NCBI GenBank assembly: GCA_963791635.1
Contig: CAWBTC010000017.1
Coordinates: 1,054,001-1,118,000 of the forward strand
DNA: 64,000 nt
Source of the DNA: VFMC01 sp963791635
Lineage (GTDB): Bacteria > Actinomycetota > Acidimicrobiia > Acidimicrobiales > Ilumatobacteraceae
Direction: 5' to 3'
Below the pieces are notes generated by a model that had not been told where the DNA came from, ran no database searches, and saw only the letters and a list, made by a program, of their open reading frames with translations. Both the position numbers and the translations under genes were made by a program. Shown here piece by piece: positions 26,895 to 35,813 of the stretch. The number at the start of each line of letters is the position of its first letter. Position 1 is the first letter of the stretch.

Positions 26895-28838
26895 ATGGCG
26901 GCGACCCCTTCCGGCCAGTGCCGTGTGTACGTGAGCGAACACGGCAACGTGTTCATGCGCGAGATCGCCGATCACCTCGTCGAGGCGCTGGCTGCAAGCG
27001 GCCGGGCTGCGGAGGTGATCACCGATCTCCTGCCCGAACCGCTCGCGCCCGGGGACGATCCACTGCAGCAGTTCGTCGTTGCTCCACACGAGTTCTTCGT
27101 GTTGTTCCCGGCAGGCGAGGTCGATCGTGTCCGGGCCGCCGACCACTCGGTGTGCATCAACACCGAACAACAGGGCACGCCGTTCTTCGATCTGGCGATG
27201 CAGTACGCGCGTCGCGGTCGCGTGGTGCTCGACATCAACACCCACTCGCTCGGCGCGATTCGTCGGCTCGGGCTGGCGGCCGTCCACCTGCCGCTCGGCT
27301 ACGTGCCATCGATGGACCGGTGGCACGCCGACCATGATCGTCCTCGCTCGATCGACCTCGGCTTTCTCGGAGGTCGCACGCCGCGGCGCGAGCAGTTCAT
27401 CGGTGGCGCGGCGGGTCAGCTGTGGGAGTGGCGCACCGACCTGCGGCTGTTCAGCTGGCACCGGCCAGCGCTCGCCGGTCAGTCCACCTTCACGAGTGGT
27501 GATGAGAAGTACGAACGCCTCGCCGACACCCGCATCCTGCTGAACGTGCATCGCGATGCAGAGCCCTACTTCGAATGGGCGCGCGTCGTGGAGGCGATTG
27601 CCAACGGCTGCGTCGTGGCGACCGAGACGTCGGAGGGCATCGAGCCGTTCCGCTCGGGCGAGCACGTGGTGATGACCTCGCTCGACGACCTCGCCGAGCA
27701 GGCCGTGGCGCTCTCGTTCGACGAGCCGCGCCGTCGGCGGATGGCCGACGTCGCCTACGAGGTGCTCACCACTCGGCTCCACCAGCGCACGCTCGTGGAG
27801 GCGGCGCTCGCCGCTGCGGCAGATGCCGTCGCATCGGGTCCATCGAGTCCATCGACGGCCGGCGCGTCCGGGGTTGCTCGCGCAGCAATCGCACGGCACG
27901 TGCCTGCCCGTCGCCACGCGCGAACCCTCCAGGGTGCGGCACACCCGACGGCCGACCGCCAGATGCTCGACAAGACGGTCCGCGACCTGAAGGCGGCGTT
28001 CCTCGGGCAGATCCGCACGATTCGTTCGATCGAGCGGTCGCTGGCCACGCTGCGGCACGGCGACCCTGATCACGTCGCTGTCAGCGCCACACCCGCGGTC
28101 ACCAGTTCGACGCGGGTGGAGCCGGTGGTGTCGGTGGTGATCCCGTTGTTCAACCAGGGCCACTACCTGCGCGAGGCGATCGAGTCAGTGGTTTCCGCAG
28201 CACACGACCCGTCCCTGCCGATCGAGGTGGTGATCGTCGACGACCACAGCACCGACGGGTCGCTCATCGTGGCGCAGCGGATGCTCGACGAGCACCCGTG
28301 GCTGCCGATCACGCTTGTCGCCCGCGCTGCAAACGGTGGGCTGCCCGCCGCACGCAACACCGGGTTCGCTCATGCCGAAGGTCGCTACGTGTTCGCGCTC
28401 GACGCCGACAACCTCCTCTACCCGAATGGGCTCCTGGCGCTTGCACGTCACCTCGACGAAGCGCCCGACGACGTGGTGGCGGCCTACGGACTCCTCGAAC
28501 GCTTCGACGAGACCGGCGCCGTGGGTCTCACCAGCCACCTGCCTTGGGACCCCGACCTCCTCGTGCACGGCGCGTTCATCGACGCCATGGCGATGTTCCG
28601 CAAGGACGCATGGCAGGCCCTCGGTGGCTATGCCGACGCGGATGGCATCTATGGCTGGGAGGACTACGACCTCTGGCTGGCCGTCGCCGAGCGCGGCCAC
28701 CGTGCATCCCTGGTCACATCGGTCGTCGGCCGGTACCGTGAGCAGCCGGGCTCGATGCGCAAGATCAGCGACATCGACATCGCGACCAACTTCGTCACCC
28801 TTCGAGAACGGCACCCCCGACTCCCATGGCCGAGCTGA
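26895..28838 (+). CDS. bimodular glycosyltransferase (CgeB-like N-domain plus GT2)
   Basis: A 647-residue paralogue of the 19367-21283 protein. The N-terminal half has VYVSEHGNVFMREIADHLVE, FVVAPHEFFVLFPAGE, RSIDLGFLGGRTPRR and YFEWARVVEAIANGCVVATET. The C-terminal GT2 domain has VSVVIPLFNQGHYLREAIES, VIVDDHSTDGS, FALDADNLLYP and IYGWEDYDLWLAVAERGH. ATG 26895 is used; a GTG at 26892 lies 6 nt after a TACCGT box and could be a leaderless start. It overlaps the small coiled-coil gene at 28826, as its paralogue is coupled to the coiled-coil gene at 21280. Successive transfer of two sugars is a reasonable inference. Confidence 0.82.
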   Translation: MAATPSGQCRVYVSEHGNVFMREIADHLVEALAASGRAAEVITDLLPEPLAPGDDPLQQFVVAPHEFFVLFPAGEVDRVRAADHSVCINTEQQGTPFFDLAMQYARRGRVVLDINTHSLGAIRRLGLAAVHLPLGYVPSMDRWHADHDRPRSIDLGFLGGRTPRREQFIGGAAGQLWEWRTDLRLFSWHRPALAGQSTFTSGDEKYERLADTRILLNVHRDAEPYFEWARVVEAIANGCVVATETSEGIEPFRSGEHVVMTSLDDLAEQAVALSFDEPRRRRMADVAYEVLTTRLHQRTLVEAALAAAADAVASGPSSPSTAGASGVARAAIARHVPARRHARTLQGAAHPTADRQMLDKTVRDLKAAFLGQIRTIRSIERSLATLRHGDPDHVAVSATPAVTSSTRVEPVVSVVIPLFNQGHYLREAIESVVSAAHDPSLPIEVVIVDDHSTDGSLIVAQRMLDEHPWLPITLVARAANGGLPAARNTGFAHAEGRYVFALDADNLLYPNGLLALARHLDEAPDDVVAAYGLLERFDETGAVGLTSHLPWDPDLLVHGAFIDAMAMFRKDAWQALGGYADADGIYGWEDYDLWLAVAERGHRASLVTSVVGRYREQPGSMRKISDIDIATNFVTLRERHPRLPWPS

Positions 28839-29101
28839 CACCTGAGATGCACATCGACACCGAACGTGAGCTGCGGGCCCACATCGCCGAACTGCAGGCG
28901 AAGCTCGACGCGCGGACCCAGACCATCATCGGCCTCGGTGCGCGCGTCGCAGAGCTGCAGGGTGATGCGCCGCCGCCGCTCACCGAGCGGGTTCGAGCCC
29001 TCGAGGCCGAGCTCGCCCAGCTGCGAGCGACCAAGGTGCTGCGGTACAGCTCGGTGCCTCGCCGGTGGTACTCGAGGTTGCGAGGCGTGGCAGGTGGCTG
29101 A
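28826..29101 (+). CDS. small coiled-coil protein with Arg-rich tail
   Basis: A 91-residue protein starting inside the end of the bimodular glycosyltransferase gene (13-bp overlap). Residues 10-66 are coiled coil (ELRAHIAELQAKLDARTQ, RVRALEAELAQLRATK), and the tail is VLRYSSVPRRWYSRLRG. The tail pattern (short hydrophobic, Ser, Pro-Arg-Arg, Tyr/Leu, Arg) matches ends seen after coiled coils of glycan enzymes in this cluster. No catalytic motif. Possibly a partner or scaffold for the glycosyltransferase. Confidence 0.7.
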   Translation: MAELTPEMHIDTERELRAHIAELQAKLDARTQTIIGLGARVAELQGDAPPPLTERVRALEAELAQLRATKVLRYSSVPRRWYSRLRGVAGG

Positions 29102-29261
29102 GCAGATGCGCGCCACGTGGTCGATCGATGGGCTCACGACGGCGCAACGGGAGCTGTTGGAGGCAGAACTCGAGACATCGCTCGCGCTGGCCCGAGCCGA
29201 GCTCGCCCTCGTTCGGGTGAGCCTCGCGACGGCTGCCGCGCACCTAGCGCGACCTTCTTGA
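29094..29261 (+). CDS. very small coiled-coil protein
   Basis: A 55-residue frame from GTG 29094, overlapping the previous stop by 8 bp (an ATG at 29106 would give 51 residues). It is mostly helix-forming and rich in Leu/Glu/Ala (TTAQRELLEAELETSLAL, AELALVRVSLATAA). The tight overlap and helical composition support a real gene, but short high-GC frames often look helical by chance, so this is uncertain. Confidence 0.4.
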   Translation: MAEQMRATWSIDGLTTAQRELLEAELETSLALARAELALVRVSLATAAAHLARPS

Positions 29262-29349
29262 CGCGACCTGAACAGTAGATTGCCGTGAGTGCAGTTCAGA
29301 CGGTGTCTGTTCCTGCCGATCCAGTAGCGGGCTGAGCTCTGGAGGATTC

Positions 29350-31983
29350 GTGCGGCGTCGCCACTGGTGGAAGTCGATCGTTGTGTGCGCGGCAGTGACC
29401 GCCGTGGGGGTTTCGGGTGTGCCTGTGGTGTCGGCACACCCGAGCGTGGACCCCCAACCGACGCTCTCGCCGGACGCCAGCCGTTCGACGAGCGGCGACT
29501 ACGCCACCGACGTCTTCAGCGATCCATGGGACTTCTCCAACGACGAGGACGTGCCGCCGATCCCGCTCGTCGGCGCCGAGAACAGCTACGGCATCACCCG
29601 CGGCAGCGGCACGCTGACGGTCGCCTCGGTGAACAACACCACCGTGAAGCTCGTGCGCACGTGGGGCGTCGAGCTGCCATGGGGACGTGACGGCCTCATG
29701 GCGCCGGTGGACGCCAACCGCTACACGCACCTCTCGTTCTCGATGTGCCTCGACGCCGCCCTCCACATGGCGGTCCACTACTGGAACGCCGCCGGTGAGC
29801 AGGGCCTGTTGCCCTTCTACCCGGGCGCGGGGTGCCAGGTGTACAACCTCGACCTCCGCGACACCAGCGCCAACCCGCCTGGCTACCGGACCCCGTGGGC
29901 CGGTTCGATGACGCGTGTCGAACTGCTGCGCGGCGGCACGCCCACCGGCCAGAACCCGCTCGTCAACATCACCCTCGACTGGGTGCGCCTGCGCCGTGCC
30001 GACGCACCGGTCTCGCCGCCGTCAGGTGTGCCGATCCCCAAGGTGCTCACCCCGAACGTGGAAGGCGGCGAGGACTACGCCTCCTCGAACGGCAACCCGT
30101 GGGACTTCGACGGCCCCGACGACATCGCCCTCACCGGCGACATGACCAACCTCGGCTTCGCCAGCGGTGAGATGAGCGGCACCACCATCGGCAACGACAG
30201 CTTCGTGGAGCTGCCGTTGCGCTCGGAGACGAACCCGGACCGCTACCACCGGGCCACCGTGGAGATGTGCCTCGACGGCCCGATGGGTTTCGCCAACGCA
30301 CCAGGCGGGGGGATGAACGCTCGGTTCGCATGGCTGCCCGAGAACTACCCGGCGTGGAGTGAGACGCAGGACATCATCGTCTACCCCGGCTGTCACCGGA
30401 TGACGGTCGAGCTGTCGACCACTCCCGCCGCCGCAGTGAACGACGAGGGCACGATCCACAAGCGGGGCTGGCGCGGCCAGCGCTTCGAACAGCTCCGCTT
30501 CGACGTCAACGAGGATCCGGGCGTGCGCAACTTCAGCCTGCGCGAGATCAAACTCGCCGACGACGCTGCGTTCTCCGGCACCTACGGCATCTCGTACACC
30601 GATGTCGCCGGCGTCGGCGGCACCGCCGACATCTGGGTGACCACCAACCGCGGCGCCTTCGACGGCACGCGCATCGCCCAGAACCGTCCGGTGGTGGGTG
30701 GCGTGAACACCTTCACGTGGAACGGCACCTCCGCGACGGGCGCACCGATGCCGAACGGTACCTACTGGGTGTACGTCACGATGCGGAACGGCGCCAACGT
30801 GGGCACGGCGTATTCCACCGGTCCCGTACGCATCGAGAAGCCCGTTCCTGCCTCACCCAGCTTCTTCGTGCCGGTCAGCCCGGCCCGTCTGCTCGACACC
30901 CGCACCGGTGAAGGCGGCAACCTCGCCCCGCTCGGCCAGCAGGTGTTCACCGAGCTCGATGTCACCGGCGTCGGTGGGGTACCCGAGACCGGCGTGACCG
31001 CGGTGGTCCTGAACGTGACCGTGGACCAGCCCACCGCGCCCAGCTTCCTCACGGCCTGGCCGAGTGGCGAGACGCGCCCCGGCGTGTCGAACCTGAACTT
31101 CTTGCCCGGCCAGACCGTGCCCAACCTCGTCACCGTCAAGGTCGGCGCCAACGGCAAGGTCAACCTGTTCAACTCCACTGGCTCCGTGGACGTCCTCGCG
31201 GACGTGGTGGGCTACTACTCGAGCACCGCGCCGCCCGGCGGCGGTCGCTTCACCCCGCTGACCCCGACCCGCCTGCTCGACACCCGCAACGGTGTCGGTC
31301 GTGGCGGTGCGGCAGGTGCCGTGCCCGGTGGTCAGTCGATCGATCTGCTGGTGGTCGGAGTGGGAGGGGTGCCCGCCTCCGGCGTGACCGGCGTGGCCCT
31401 GAACGTGACCGTCGACGGCCCCACGGGCACCGGCTTCATCACCACCTGGCCCGCCGGTGAACCGCGTCCGAACGCCTCGACCCACAACTTCGCGCCCGGC
31501 CTGACAGCCGCGAACCTCGTGCTGGCCAAGGTGGGCGCAGGCGGACGCGTGTCGCTGTACAACTCCAGTGGAGACACCCACCTCATCGCCGACGTCATCG
31601 GCTACTTCTCCGCCAGCGGTGGCGCGTTCGTGCCGGTGAGCCCGCAGCGGTTGGTGGACAGCCGTGACGGCACCGGCGGTCTCGCCGGTCAGCTCGGCCC
31701 GGAGACGAACGTGGCCACGCCGCTCGCGACCGGCGTGCCGGTCCCCGGCAACGCCTCTGCGGTCGTGGTCAACGTGACGTCGGTGAACAGCTCGCTGCCC
31801 TCGTTCGTGACCGCCTACCCCACCGGCGCCAACCGGCCGACGGCATCGACGATGAACCCGCGACCTGGCGTGCCCGTTCCGAACCAGGCGTACCTGAAGC
31901 TCGGCGCCTCGGGCAACCTCGACGTGTTCAACTTCTCGGGCACCACCGATGTCGTGATCGACGTCTTCGGCTACATCGTCTGA
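29350..31983 (+). CDS. secreted multidomain protein with three C-terminal LDTR/GYY repeats
   Basis: An 877-residue exported protein. A signal peptide lies at 1-33 (basic start, then VVCAAVTAVGVSGVPVVSA). Residues 45-410 hold two related beta-rich halves, each opening with a DPWDF/NPWDF motif and containing MCLD, perhaps carbohydrate-binding modules. About 420-495 resembles a FlgD-type Ig module (TFTWNGTSATGAPMPNGTYW). Then come three copies of a roughly 125-residue module beginning with LLDTR or LVDSR and ending ADVVGYY/ADVIGYF/IDVFGYI, also present in the protein at 35814. GTG 29350 follows a GGAGG site by 4 nt. It is probably a cell-surface or matrix protein. Confidence 0.75.
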   Translation: MRRRHWWKSIVVCAAVTAVGVSGVPVVSAHPSVDPQPTLSPDASRSTSGDYATDVFSDPWDFSNDEDVPPIPLVGAENSYGITRGSGTLTVASVNNTTVKLVRTWGVELPWGRDGLMAPVDANRYTHLSFSMCLDAALHMAVHYWNAAGEQGLLPFYPGAGCQVYNLDLRDTSANPPGYRTPWAGSMTRVELLRGGTPTGQNPLVNITLDWVRLRRADAPVSPPSGVPIPKVLTPNVEGGEDYASSNGNPWDFDGPDDIALTGDMTNLGFASGEMSGTTIGNDSFVELPLRSETNPDRYHRATVEMCLDGPMGFANAPGGGMNARFAWLPENYPAWSETQDIIVYPGCHRMTVELSTTPAAAVNDEGTIHKRGWRGQRFEQLRFDVNEDPGVRNFSLREIKLADDAAFSGTYGISYTDVAGVGGTADIWVTTNRGAFDGTRIAQNRPVVGGVNTFTWNGTSATGAPMPNGTYWVYVTMRNGANVGTAYSTGPVRIEKPVPASPSFFVPVSPARLLDTRTGEGGNLAPLGQQVFTELDVTGVGGVPETGVTAVVLNVTVDQPTAPSFLTAWPSGETRPGVSNLNFLPGQTVPNLVTVKVGANGKVNLFNSTGSVDVLADVVGYYSSTAPPGGGRFTPLTPTRLLDTRNGVGRGGAAGAVPGGQSIDLLVVGVGGVPASGVTGVALNVTVDGPTGTGFITTWPAGEPRPNASTHNFAPGLTAANLVLAKVGAGGRVSLYNSSGDTHLIADVIGYFSASGGAFVPVSPQRLVDSRDGTGGLAGQLGPETNVATPLATGVPVPGNASAVVVNVTSVNSSLPSFVTAYPTGANRPTASTMNPRPGVPVPNQAYLKLGASGNLDVFNFSGTTDVVIDVFGYIV

Positions 31984-31990
31984 GCCTGCC

Positions 31991-32025
31991 GATGGCCCGA
32001 TCGGCCCGATCGGCCCGATCGGCTG
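31991..32025. repeat. 9-bp tandem repeat with one 8-bp unit
   Basis: GATCGGCCC is repeated twice, preceded by an 8-bp unit GATGGCCC and followed by the diverged GATCGGCTG. On the reverse strand it encodes PIGPIGPIGPS at the C-terminal end of the DUF2142-like gene. The short unit leaves the true end of that gene uncertain. Confidence 0.85.
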
Positions 32026-32853
32026 ATCGTCGCGACGGGCGGTCGTCCTGGCCGTCTTCCTGGCAGCGACGAGCACTGCCGCGCCGATGCCGGCGACCAG
32101 TCCTGCGTACACCACGACCCACGTGCCCGGCGCGAGCCAGCGGGTCGTGCGATCTGCATCGGTGAACCACCACGAACCCTCGGTCCCCGAGGCGTACCGG
32201 CGTGCCGCGACCCAGAACGTTGCGATCGCGCCGCCGATGGAGAGCAGCACCGTGGCCGGCACGAGACGGCGGGGGATCGGGCACGTGGTCGTGCCGATCG
32301 CGATCACGATCGCCATCGCTGCCACCGGCAAGCTGTAGCGGCCCTGCCAGATCAGCCCGACCCGGTCGTACAGCAGCACCTCGAACGCCACCGGTACCAC
32401 CACCAGCGCGCCACCCAGCACGGCCCACGTGCCACGAGCCGGCAGTGGTCGGGCGAGCACCACCACGAGCACCGCCGCCGCCCAGCCGAGCACGGAGAGC
32501 CACGGGGCCCAGTACTCGAGCCAGCCCATCGACGCCACGAGCTCGGCTCCTGAGCGCGGCAGCCCCCCGATGGAGTCGCCGAACGCGGCGAACGCCGAGT
32601 CGGTTCCGGCAGTGCGATCGTCGTCGATCACCAGACCGCTCCAGGAGTTCCACATCATCACGCCCACGACCGCTCCTGCCGGTGGCGACCACAGCACGAG
32701 TCGCCGACGTCGAGGCATCTCGCCGCGGGGACCGAGCTCGACGACCACGAGCAGTGCGATCGCCCACAGCACCGCGACCGGCCGCATCGACACCGCGATC
32801 GCGAGCGGCACCGAGACCCACCAGTCGACTGGCGGGCCGCGGTCGTACACGAC

Positions 32854-32897
32854 GCCAGTCGCGCCAGTCGCGCCATCGCGCCAGTCGCGCCAGTCGC
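32854..32897. repeat. 9-bp tandem repeat (x5) with one 8-bp unit
   Basis: Units of GCCAGTCGC at 32854, 32863, 32880 and 32889 flank an 8-bp unit GCCATCGC at 32872-32879. The lost base is exactly what breaks the reading frame of the DUF2142-like gene. Each intact unit encodes Ala-Thr-Gly on the reverse strand. Confidence 0.95.
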
Positions 32898-33475
32898 GGC
32901 GAGGGCGACGAGTGCGATCTCGATCGCGTTCGGGTTCACGACGCCCCAGAGGAACCAGCACGACGGTGTGATCAGCGCCGCGACGAGCACGGCGTGATCT
33001 CCGTGAACGCCGAGCCGAGCGACGACCAGGCCGAGCACGATCGCGACGAGCGCTGCGGCCGAGAGACGGTAGGCGAGCGGGTCGTCAGCCACGCCGAGCA
33101 GGCGCGGTGGCAGTCCCACGAGCGCGTAGTACAGCGGGGGGTTGGTGCCGGCCGAGCTGGACACCGTCACCTCGCCGTCGCGCTCGCCATCGGCGCACCC
33201 GCTCGGCACGTCGGGGTCGTGGCGGTAGCAGGCGGGATCCCCGGTGCCGAGCCCCGCCGGTACCGTCACCGTTCGATAGCCCGGTGGCAGACCGTCCGCC
33301 GGTGCACCCAACAGATCGCCGTTCGCGACGGCGTGGGCACGCAGCACGTGCGCTGGCTCGTCGGGTCCGCCGTAGCGACCCGTCATCGCCGACCAGCAGG
33401 TGAGCAGGAGGCCGAACGCGGCGGCGGCGACCAGCCCACGGATCAGTTGCCGTCGAGCCGATCGATGCAGCGCGT

Positions 33476-34114
33476 TCAGGCGCTCGGCGCCGTCCAACGC
33501 CCGATCACGATCGTCTCGTTGTGCGTGAACACGCGGCCACCGGCTCGCGGCAGCGGGAACGAGAGCGAGCGTTCGGCCGTCACCCCCACGTCGAGCAGGA
33601 TCGACGTGATCGCGGCAGCGTCGAGGAACGTGACATGGGTGGCATCGGAGGCCTGGCCGCGCTCCTGCGGACAGATCACGACGACCTGGCCACCGGAACG
33701 AAGAGAGGGCAGATGCTCCCCGACGAGCGCGGTCGCCTCCGACGGGGTCATGTGTTCGAGGACGTGGGCGAACAGCAGCGAATCGAACGAGCCCGGTACG
33801 TCGTCACCACTTCCGCGGAACGCATCGGTCACGTACGCGGTGAGCCCACGTGACACTGCGATGCGAACCGAGTCGACGTTGTGGTCGAGGCCGACACCGT
33901 TGCCATCGAGGTGGGCGAGGTTGCGCCCGACCCCGCAACCGATGTCGAGCACACGGCCGAGACCGAGGCGGCGGATGTTCCACCGGTACGGACGCTGCGG
34001 ATCGAGCACCTTCCGCCAGCCGGTGCGAGGCGCCACGGAGGCCGCGAGGCGCTCCGCATATGCGGGATCGGTGGTATCGGGACGAGGGGTGGATCCATCC
34101 GTCGTGTCGTCCAT
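33476..34114 (-). CDS. class I SAM-dependent methyltransferase
   Basis: A 212-residue protein with motif I LGRVLDIGCGVGRNLAHLDG, the strand-2 motif GVGLDHNVDSV, and FDSLLFAHVLEHMTPSEA, then SGGQVVVICPQERG. These are signatures of the Methyltransf_11/23 group. The start is ATG 34114, sharing one base with the stop of the DNA-repair gene upstream; its own 3' end overlaps the TTG start of the DUF2142-like gene by 22 bp. Acceptor unknown; glycan context suggests a sugar or lipid. Confidence 0.8.
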   Translation of the reverse strand: MDDTTDGSTPRPDTTDPAYAERLAASVAPRTGWRKVLDPQRPYRWNIRRLGLGRVLDIGCGVGRNLAHLDGNGVGLDHNVDSVRIAVSRGLTAYVTDAFRGSGDDVPGSFDSLLFAHVLEHMTPSEATALVGEHLPSLRSGGQVVVICPQERGQASDATHVTFLDAAAITSILLDVGVTAERSLSFPLPRAGGRVFTHNETIVIGRWTAPSA

Positions 34115-34701
34115 CACTCCACCGGGCGGTCCTGCTTGTCGCGCTTGGCGGCCTTCGCCGCCTTCTTCCACTCGCGCACCTTGCCGAGCGAGGCGGTGTC
34201 GTGGATGTCGGCGACGCTGCGAGGAGTCGCGTCACCGAACTTGCCGGCGGCCACCTTCCACCCCTTCGGCCGCACGCTCATCCGCTTGCCGAGCAGCGCG
34301 ACGAAGATCCGTGCCTTCTCGTCGCCGTAGCCCGGCAGCGTGCGCAGGCGGGCGTAGAGGTCGTCGCCGTTCGTCACACCGTCCCACACGCCCTCACCGC
34401 GACCGCCGAAATCGCGGGTGAGCACGGCGCACATCTCGTGAACGCGCCGACCCATCGAGGCGGGGAAGCGGTGGATCGCCGGCTTGTCGCAGCACACCGT
34501 GACGAACGCCTCCTGGTCCATCGCTGCGATCCGCGCCGCGTCGAGGTGGCCGAGACGTGTCTGGAGGGTCGCCGGGCCGGTGAAGGCCCATTCCATCGGC
34601 ACCTGCTGGTCGAGGAGCATGCCGATCAACAGCGCCGTCCCGTCGGTGTTCAGGAGCTGGTCGGCAGCAGGATCGCCGGTGATGTAGAGGGTGCCGGTCA
34701 T
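34114..34701 (-). CDS. HhH-GPD-type base-excision DNA repair protein (TIGR03252-like)
   Basis: A 195-residue protein resembling the actinobacterial HhH-GPD family. It has LLIGMLLDQQVPMEWAF near the N-terminus, AFVTVCCDKPAIHRFPASMG, and the helix-hairpin-helix RLRTLPGYGDEKARIFVALL with the glycine-rich hairpin. The usual iron-sulfur cysteines of Nth/MutY are absent, as in this family. The tail is very basic (KVREWKKAAKAAKRDK). A TAGCGT box lies 7 nt before ATG 34701, so it is probably leaderless. It is a housekeeping gene inside the glycan region and starts a small reverse-strand operon. Confidence 0.85.
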   Translation of the reverse strand: MTGTLYITGDPAADQLLNTDGTALLIGMLLDQQVPMEWAFTGPATLQTRLGHLDAARIAAMDQEAFVTVCCDKPAIHRFPASMGRRVHEMCAVLTRDFGGRGEGVWDGVTNGDDLYARLRTLPGYGDEKARIFVALLGKRMSVRPKGWKVAAGKFGDATPRSVADIHDTASLGKVREWKKAAKAAKRDKQDRPVE

Positions 34702-34753
34702 GCCGGGCACGCTAGCCGTGGAGGCCGGCACGAGGGGTTCTAAGGTGCGCGAC

Positions 34754-35693
34754 GTGATCGCCGCCGTCGTGCCGACGTACGACCCCCCGCCGGGGATGCT
34801 CGAGGACTGCCTTGCCGCGTTGTGCGGAGGCGCCGGCGGACCTGGCGGGACCGGCGGACCTGGCGGGACCGTCGTGATGGATCGGCCGAAGAGCGCGCCC
34901 GCCGACGACGTGCACGTGATCCTCGTCGACAACGGTGGCCGCGCCGGTCGTCTTCCCCCCGACGTGCTCGCTCGGGTGGAGCTCAGCTCGCCGGGGGAGA
35001 ACCTCGGGTTCGCCGCTGGCGTCAACCACGGGATCCGGCGTGCGCTCGAGCTCGGCGCGACCCGCGGTGATGATCCTCAACGACGACGTCGTGGTGGAGC
35101 AGGGCTGGCTCGCCCCGCTCGTGGCCGAGCTCGCACACGACCGAGTGGGTGCGGTGCAGCCGAAGCTGTTGTTCGCCGATGAGCCGCCCACGATCAACAG
35201 CCTCGGCGTGCTCCTCGGGCCCGACGGTGCCGGCACCGACATCGCGATGCACGATGCCGACGACCCGACCGACACCGCCCCACGTGACCTTGCCATCTTC
35301 ACCGGCGCAGCGGTGCTGATCTCGGCCGAGTTCGCGCGTGCGACCGGCGGCTTCGACGAGCGGTTCTTCCTCTACTACGAAGACGTCGATCTCGCGCTCC
35401 GTGGAACCGAGCTCGGCTGGCGCTACCGGTTGGCTCCGGCAAGCCGCATGCGTCATCGCGGGAGCGCCACGGTGGCGACGATCGGGAGCCGGGCCGCGTT
35501 CTTCCGCGAGCGGAACCGAATCTGGGTTCTGTTCCGCCACCGACCGTGGGGCGATGTGCGTCGTGGGCTCTGGTTGTCGGTTCGGCGACTCCGATGGGCG
35601 CCACGCAGCGCGCACGCGAGGGCGTTGGTGAGGGGGGTGGCGGCCGCTCCGAGGCTCGTTCTTGACCGTCGTCGTGCCAGCAAGTCTCTCTGA
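34754..35693 (+). pseudogene. GT2 family glycosyltransferase, frame broken by one extra base
   Basis: The first part (VIAAVVPTYDPPPGMLEDCL, VILVDNGG, LGFAAGVNHGIRRALELGAT) and the second (AVMILNDDVVVEQGWLAPLV, PKLLFADEP, GFDERFFLYYEDVDLALRG) form one rhamnosyltransferase-like GT2 protein of about 312 residues. Deleting one C near 35061-35063 joins them. The loop before VILVDNGG carries an 18-bp repeat (GGPGGTGGPGGT). A TAAGGT box lies 7 nt before GTG 34754, favouring that start over GTG 34745. The metal site NDDVVV and the WxxD-like DVDLALR are intact, so the indel may be an assembly error. Confidence 0.75.
34835..34870. repeat. 18-bp tandem repeat in coding sequence (x2)
   Basis: Two perfect 18-bp copies of GGCGGACCTGGCGGGACC encode Gly-Gly-Pro-Gly-Gly-Thr twice within a loop of the GT2 domain. 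Each copy is itself two 9-bp related halves. Confidence 0.9.
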
Positions 35694-35813
35694 CACCTCA
35701 AGACTTCGTCTGATCGTCAGCCCGCTGTGGGGGTCGGCGGAATCGGTCTCAAGAGATTCCCGCAAAAGGTCCGATACCTCCTTGACAACGCAAGCGGACC
35801 ACGGAGCGGGACA

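Larger units (their letters stand above)
31971..33497 (-). pseudogene. DUF2142-like membrane protein, frame broken within a 9-bp repeat
   Basis: The first part (TTG 33497, LNALHRSARRQLIRGLVAAA) has the DUF2142 pattern: a first membrane helix, GGPDEPAHVLRAHAVANGD, then a large outer loop with NPPLYYALVGLPPRL. The frame shifts by one missing base in the 9-bp array at 32854-32897 and continues as VVYDRGPPVDWWVSVPLAIAV with more membrane helices, QGRYSLPVAAMAIV (typical of the family) and a tail of PIG repeats. Restoring the missing base gives one protein of about 500 residues. The exact stop is unclear; 31971 requires a second shift at the repeat near 31991. DUF2142 proteins occur in glycan and teichoic-acid-like clusters; their function is unknown. 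Confidence 0.65.

Noticed and set aside
32854..32897. Possible CRISPR or other repeat-spacer array at the 9-bp repeats.
   Set aside because: The units are far too short and directly adjacent, without spacers, and there are no cas genes in the window.
35694..35813. A riboswitch-like leader before the CAP-domain gene, with a small hairpin (TCTC-AA-GAGA) and CGCAAAAGG.
   Set aside because: It does not match the conserved core of any riboswitch class I can recall, and the stem is only a few base pairs.
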